Below are positions 13,642 through 13,952 of a stretch of DNA of 13,952 nucleotides, piece by piece. Origin of the DNA: an uncultured Oscillospiraceae bacterium (GTDB taxonomy: Bacteria; Bacillota_A; Clostridia; Oscillospirales; Oscillospiraceae). Position 1 is the first letter of the stretch; every line of letters starts with the position of its first letter. The DNA lies in NCBI GenBank assembly GCA_944387755.1, contig CALXGC010000002.1, positions 1 through 13,952 of the forward strand, in the 5' to 3' direction. The notes beneath the pieces are model-generated. The model did no database searches. It was not told the origin of the DNA and worked only from the letters and a program-made list of their open reading frames with translations. The position numbers and the translations under genes are program-made.

Positions 13642-13952
13642 TTGGCCTTCCCTGCAAGAGGGGTGTAGGGGCGCACACTGTGCGCCCGCCACCGGGACCA
13701 AACAACAAACGTTTACGTGGGGCGCGACGACCCGGCGCGCCCAAAAGCCTCCCCCTTCGGGGGAGGTGCCGAGCGAAGCGAGGCGGAAGGGGTTTAACCG
13801 GCGGGCGGGTCTTGGACCCGCCCCTACGGCAACGGACGTTGTACGCACCAAAGCCTCCCCCTTCGGGGGAGGTGCCGAGCGAAGCGAGGCGGAAGGGGTT
13901 TAACCGGCGGGCGGGTCTTGGACCCGCCCCTACGGCAACGGATGTTGTATGC
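13642..13952 (+). repeat. Extragenic repeat cluster 4 with a 106-bp tandem repeat, cut by the window end
   Basis: No gene is supportable. After a short G/C stem, GTAGGGGCGCACACTGTGCGCCC forms a hairpin (13669-13687). The ACGTGGGGCGCGACGACCCGG linker follows. A 106-bp unit then starts at 13747 and again at 13853. Each unit has module A in a variant form (CCTCCCCCTTCGGGGGAGG ... GGCGGAAGGGG), TTTAACCGGC, and hairpin GGGCGGGTC-TTG-GACCCGCCC (13803-13823, 13909-13929) with the constant CCTACGGCAACGGA tail. The two units are almost identical, differing mainly in GGACGTTGTACGC versus GGATGTTGTATGC. The array may continue beyond the window. Confidence 0.88.

Noticed and set aside
13747..13952. Possible CRISPR array, because of the evenly spaced repeats
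   Set aside because: The units are 106 bp, nearly identical along their whole length, and contain internal hairpins. There are no short repeats with unique spacers and no cas genes.

Overview
The window is GC-rich chromosomal DNA from a Firmicute (Bacillota). The gene order is the classic origin neighbourhood. On the minus strand lie dnaA, dnaN, a hotdog thioesterase, an S4-domain gene (yaaA) and recF. On the plus strand lie rpmH, rnpA, yidD, yidC and jag. High GC, strong AGGAGG ribosome binding sites, the style of the dispersed extragenic hairpins and the gene content suggest an anaerobic gut Eubacteriales member near Oscillospiraceae (Flavonifractor/Oscillibacter-like). That placement is an inference from overall character, not from a database match.

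Layout, left half. recF runs off the left edge (1-905) and overlaps the S4-domain gene (902-1117) by ATGA. A repeat-filled gap (1118-1351) follows, then the thioesterase (1352-1774), which is 1 bp from dnaN (1776-2885). The dnaN-dnaA gap (2886-3144) carries DnaA-box-like sites and an AT-rich patch and is the best oriC candidate. dnaA is 3145-4461. Its promoter has a perfect TATAAT with a 17-bp spacer, and a perfect DnaA box sits just downstream of the -10, which suggests autoregulation. A repeat cluster (about 4714-5015) separates it from the divergent, strong rpmH promoter (5059-5088).

Layout, right half. rpmH (L34), rnpA (RNase P protein), yidD, yidC (membrane insertase) and jag (KH-R3H RNA-binding protein) form one tightly packed operon ending at a strong terminator (8503-8535). 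A 460-bp repeat cluster with a 197-bp tandem duplication follows. Next comes a second plus-strand operon: a PLP-dependent Orn/Lys/Arg decarboxylase-family gene (yaaO-like), holB (clamp-loader delta prime), ricT (PSP1-domain, Cys-rich partner of RNase Y) and an AEC-family transporter. It ends at a terminator (13609-13639), after which a further repeat cluster with a 106-bp tandem repeat runs off the right edge.

How the genes work together: replication initiation and clamp functions (dnaA, dnaN, recF, holB) flank translation, RNA maturation and membrane-insertion genes (rpmH, rnpA, yidD, yidC, jag, ricT). The coding content is ordinary housekeeping. The most interesting non-coding signal is a family of extragenic hairpin modules. 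They occur in four clusters, share constant flanks, and have different apex sequences that stay self-complementary. I see no phage, CRISPR, defence, toxin-antitoxin or insertion-sequence genes.
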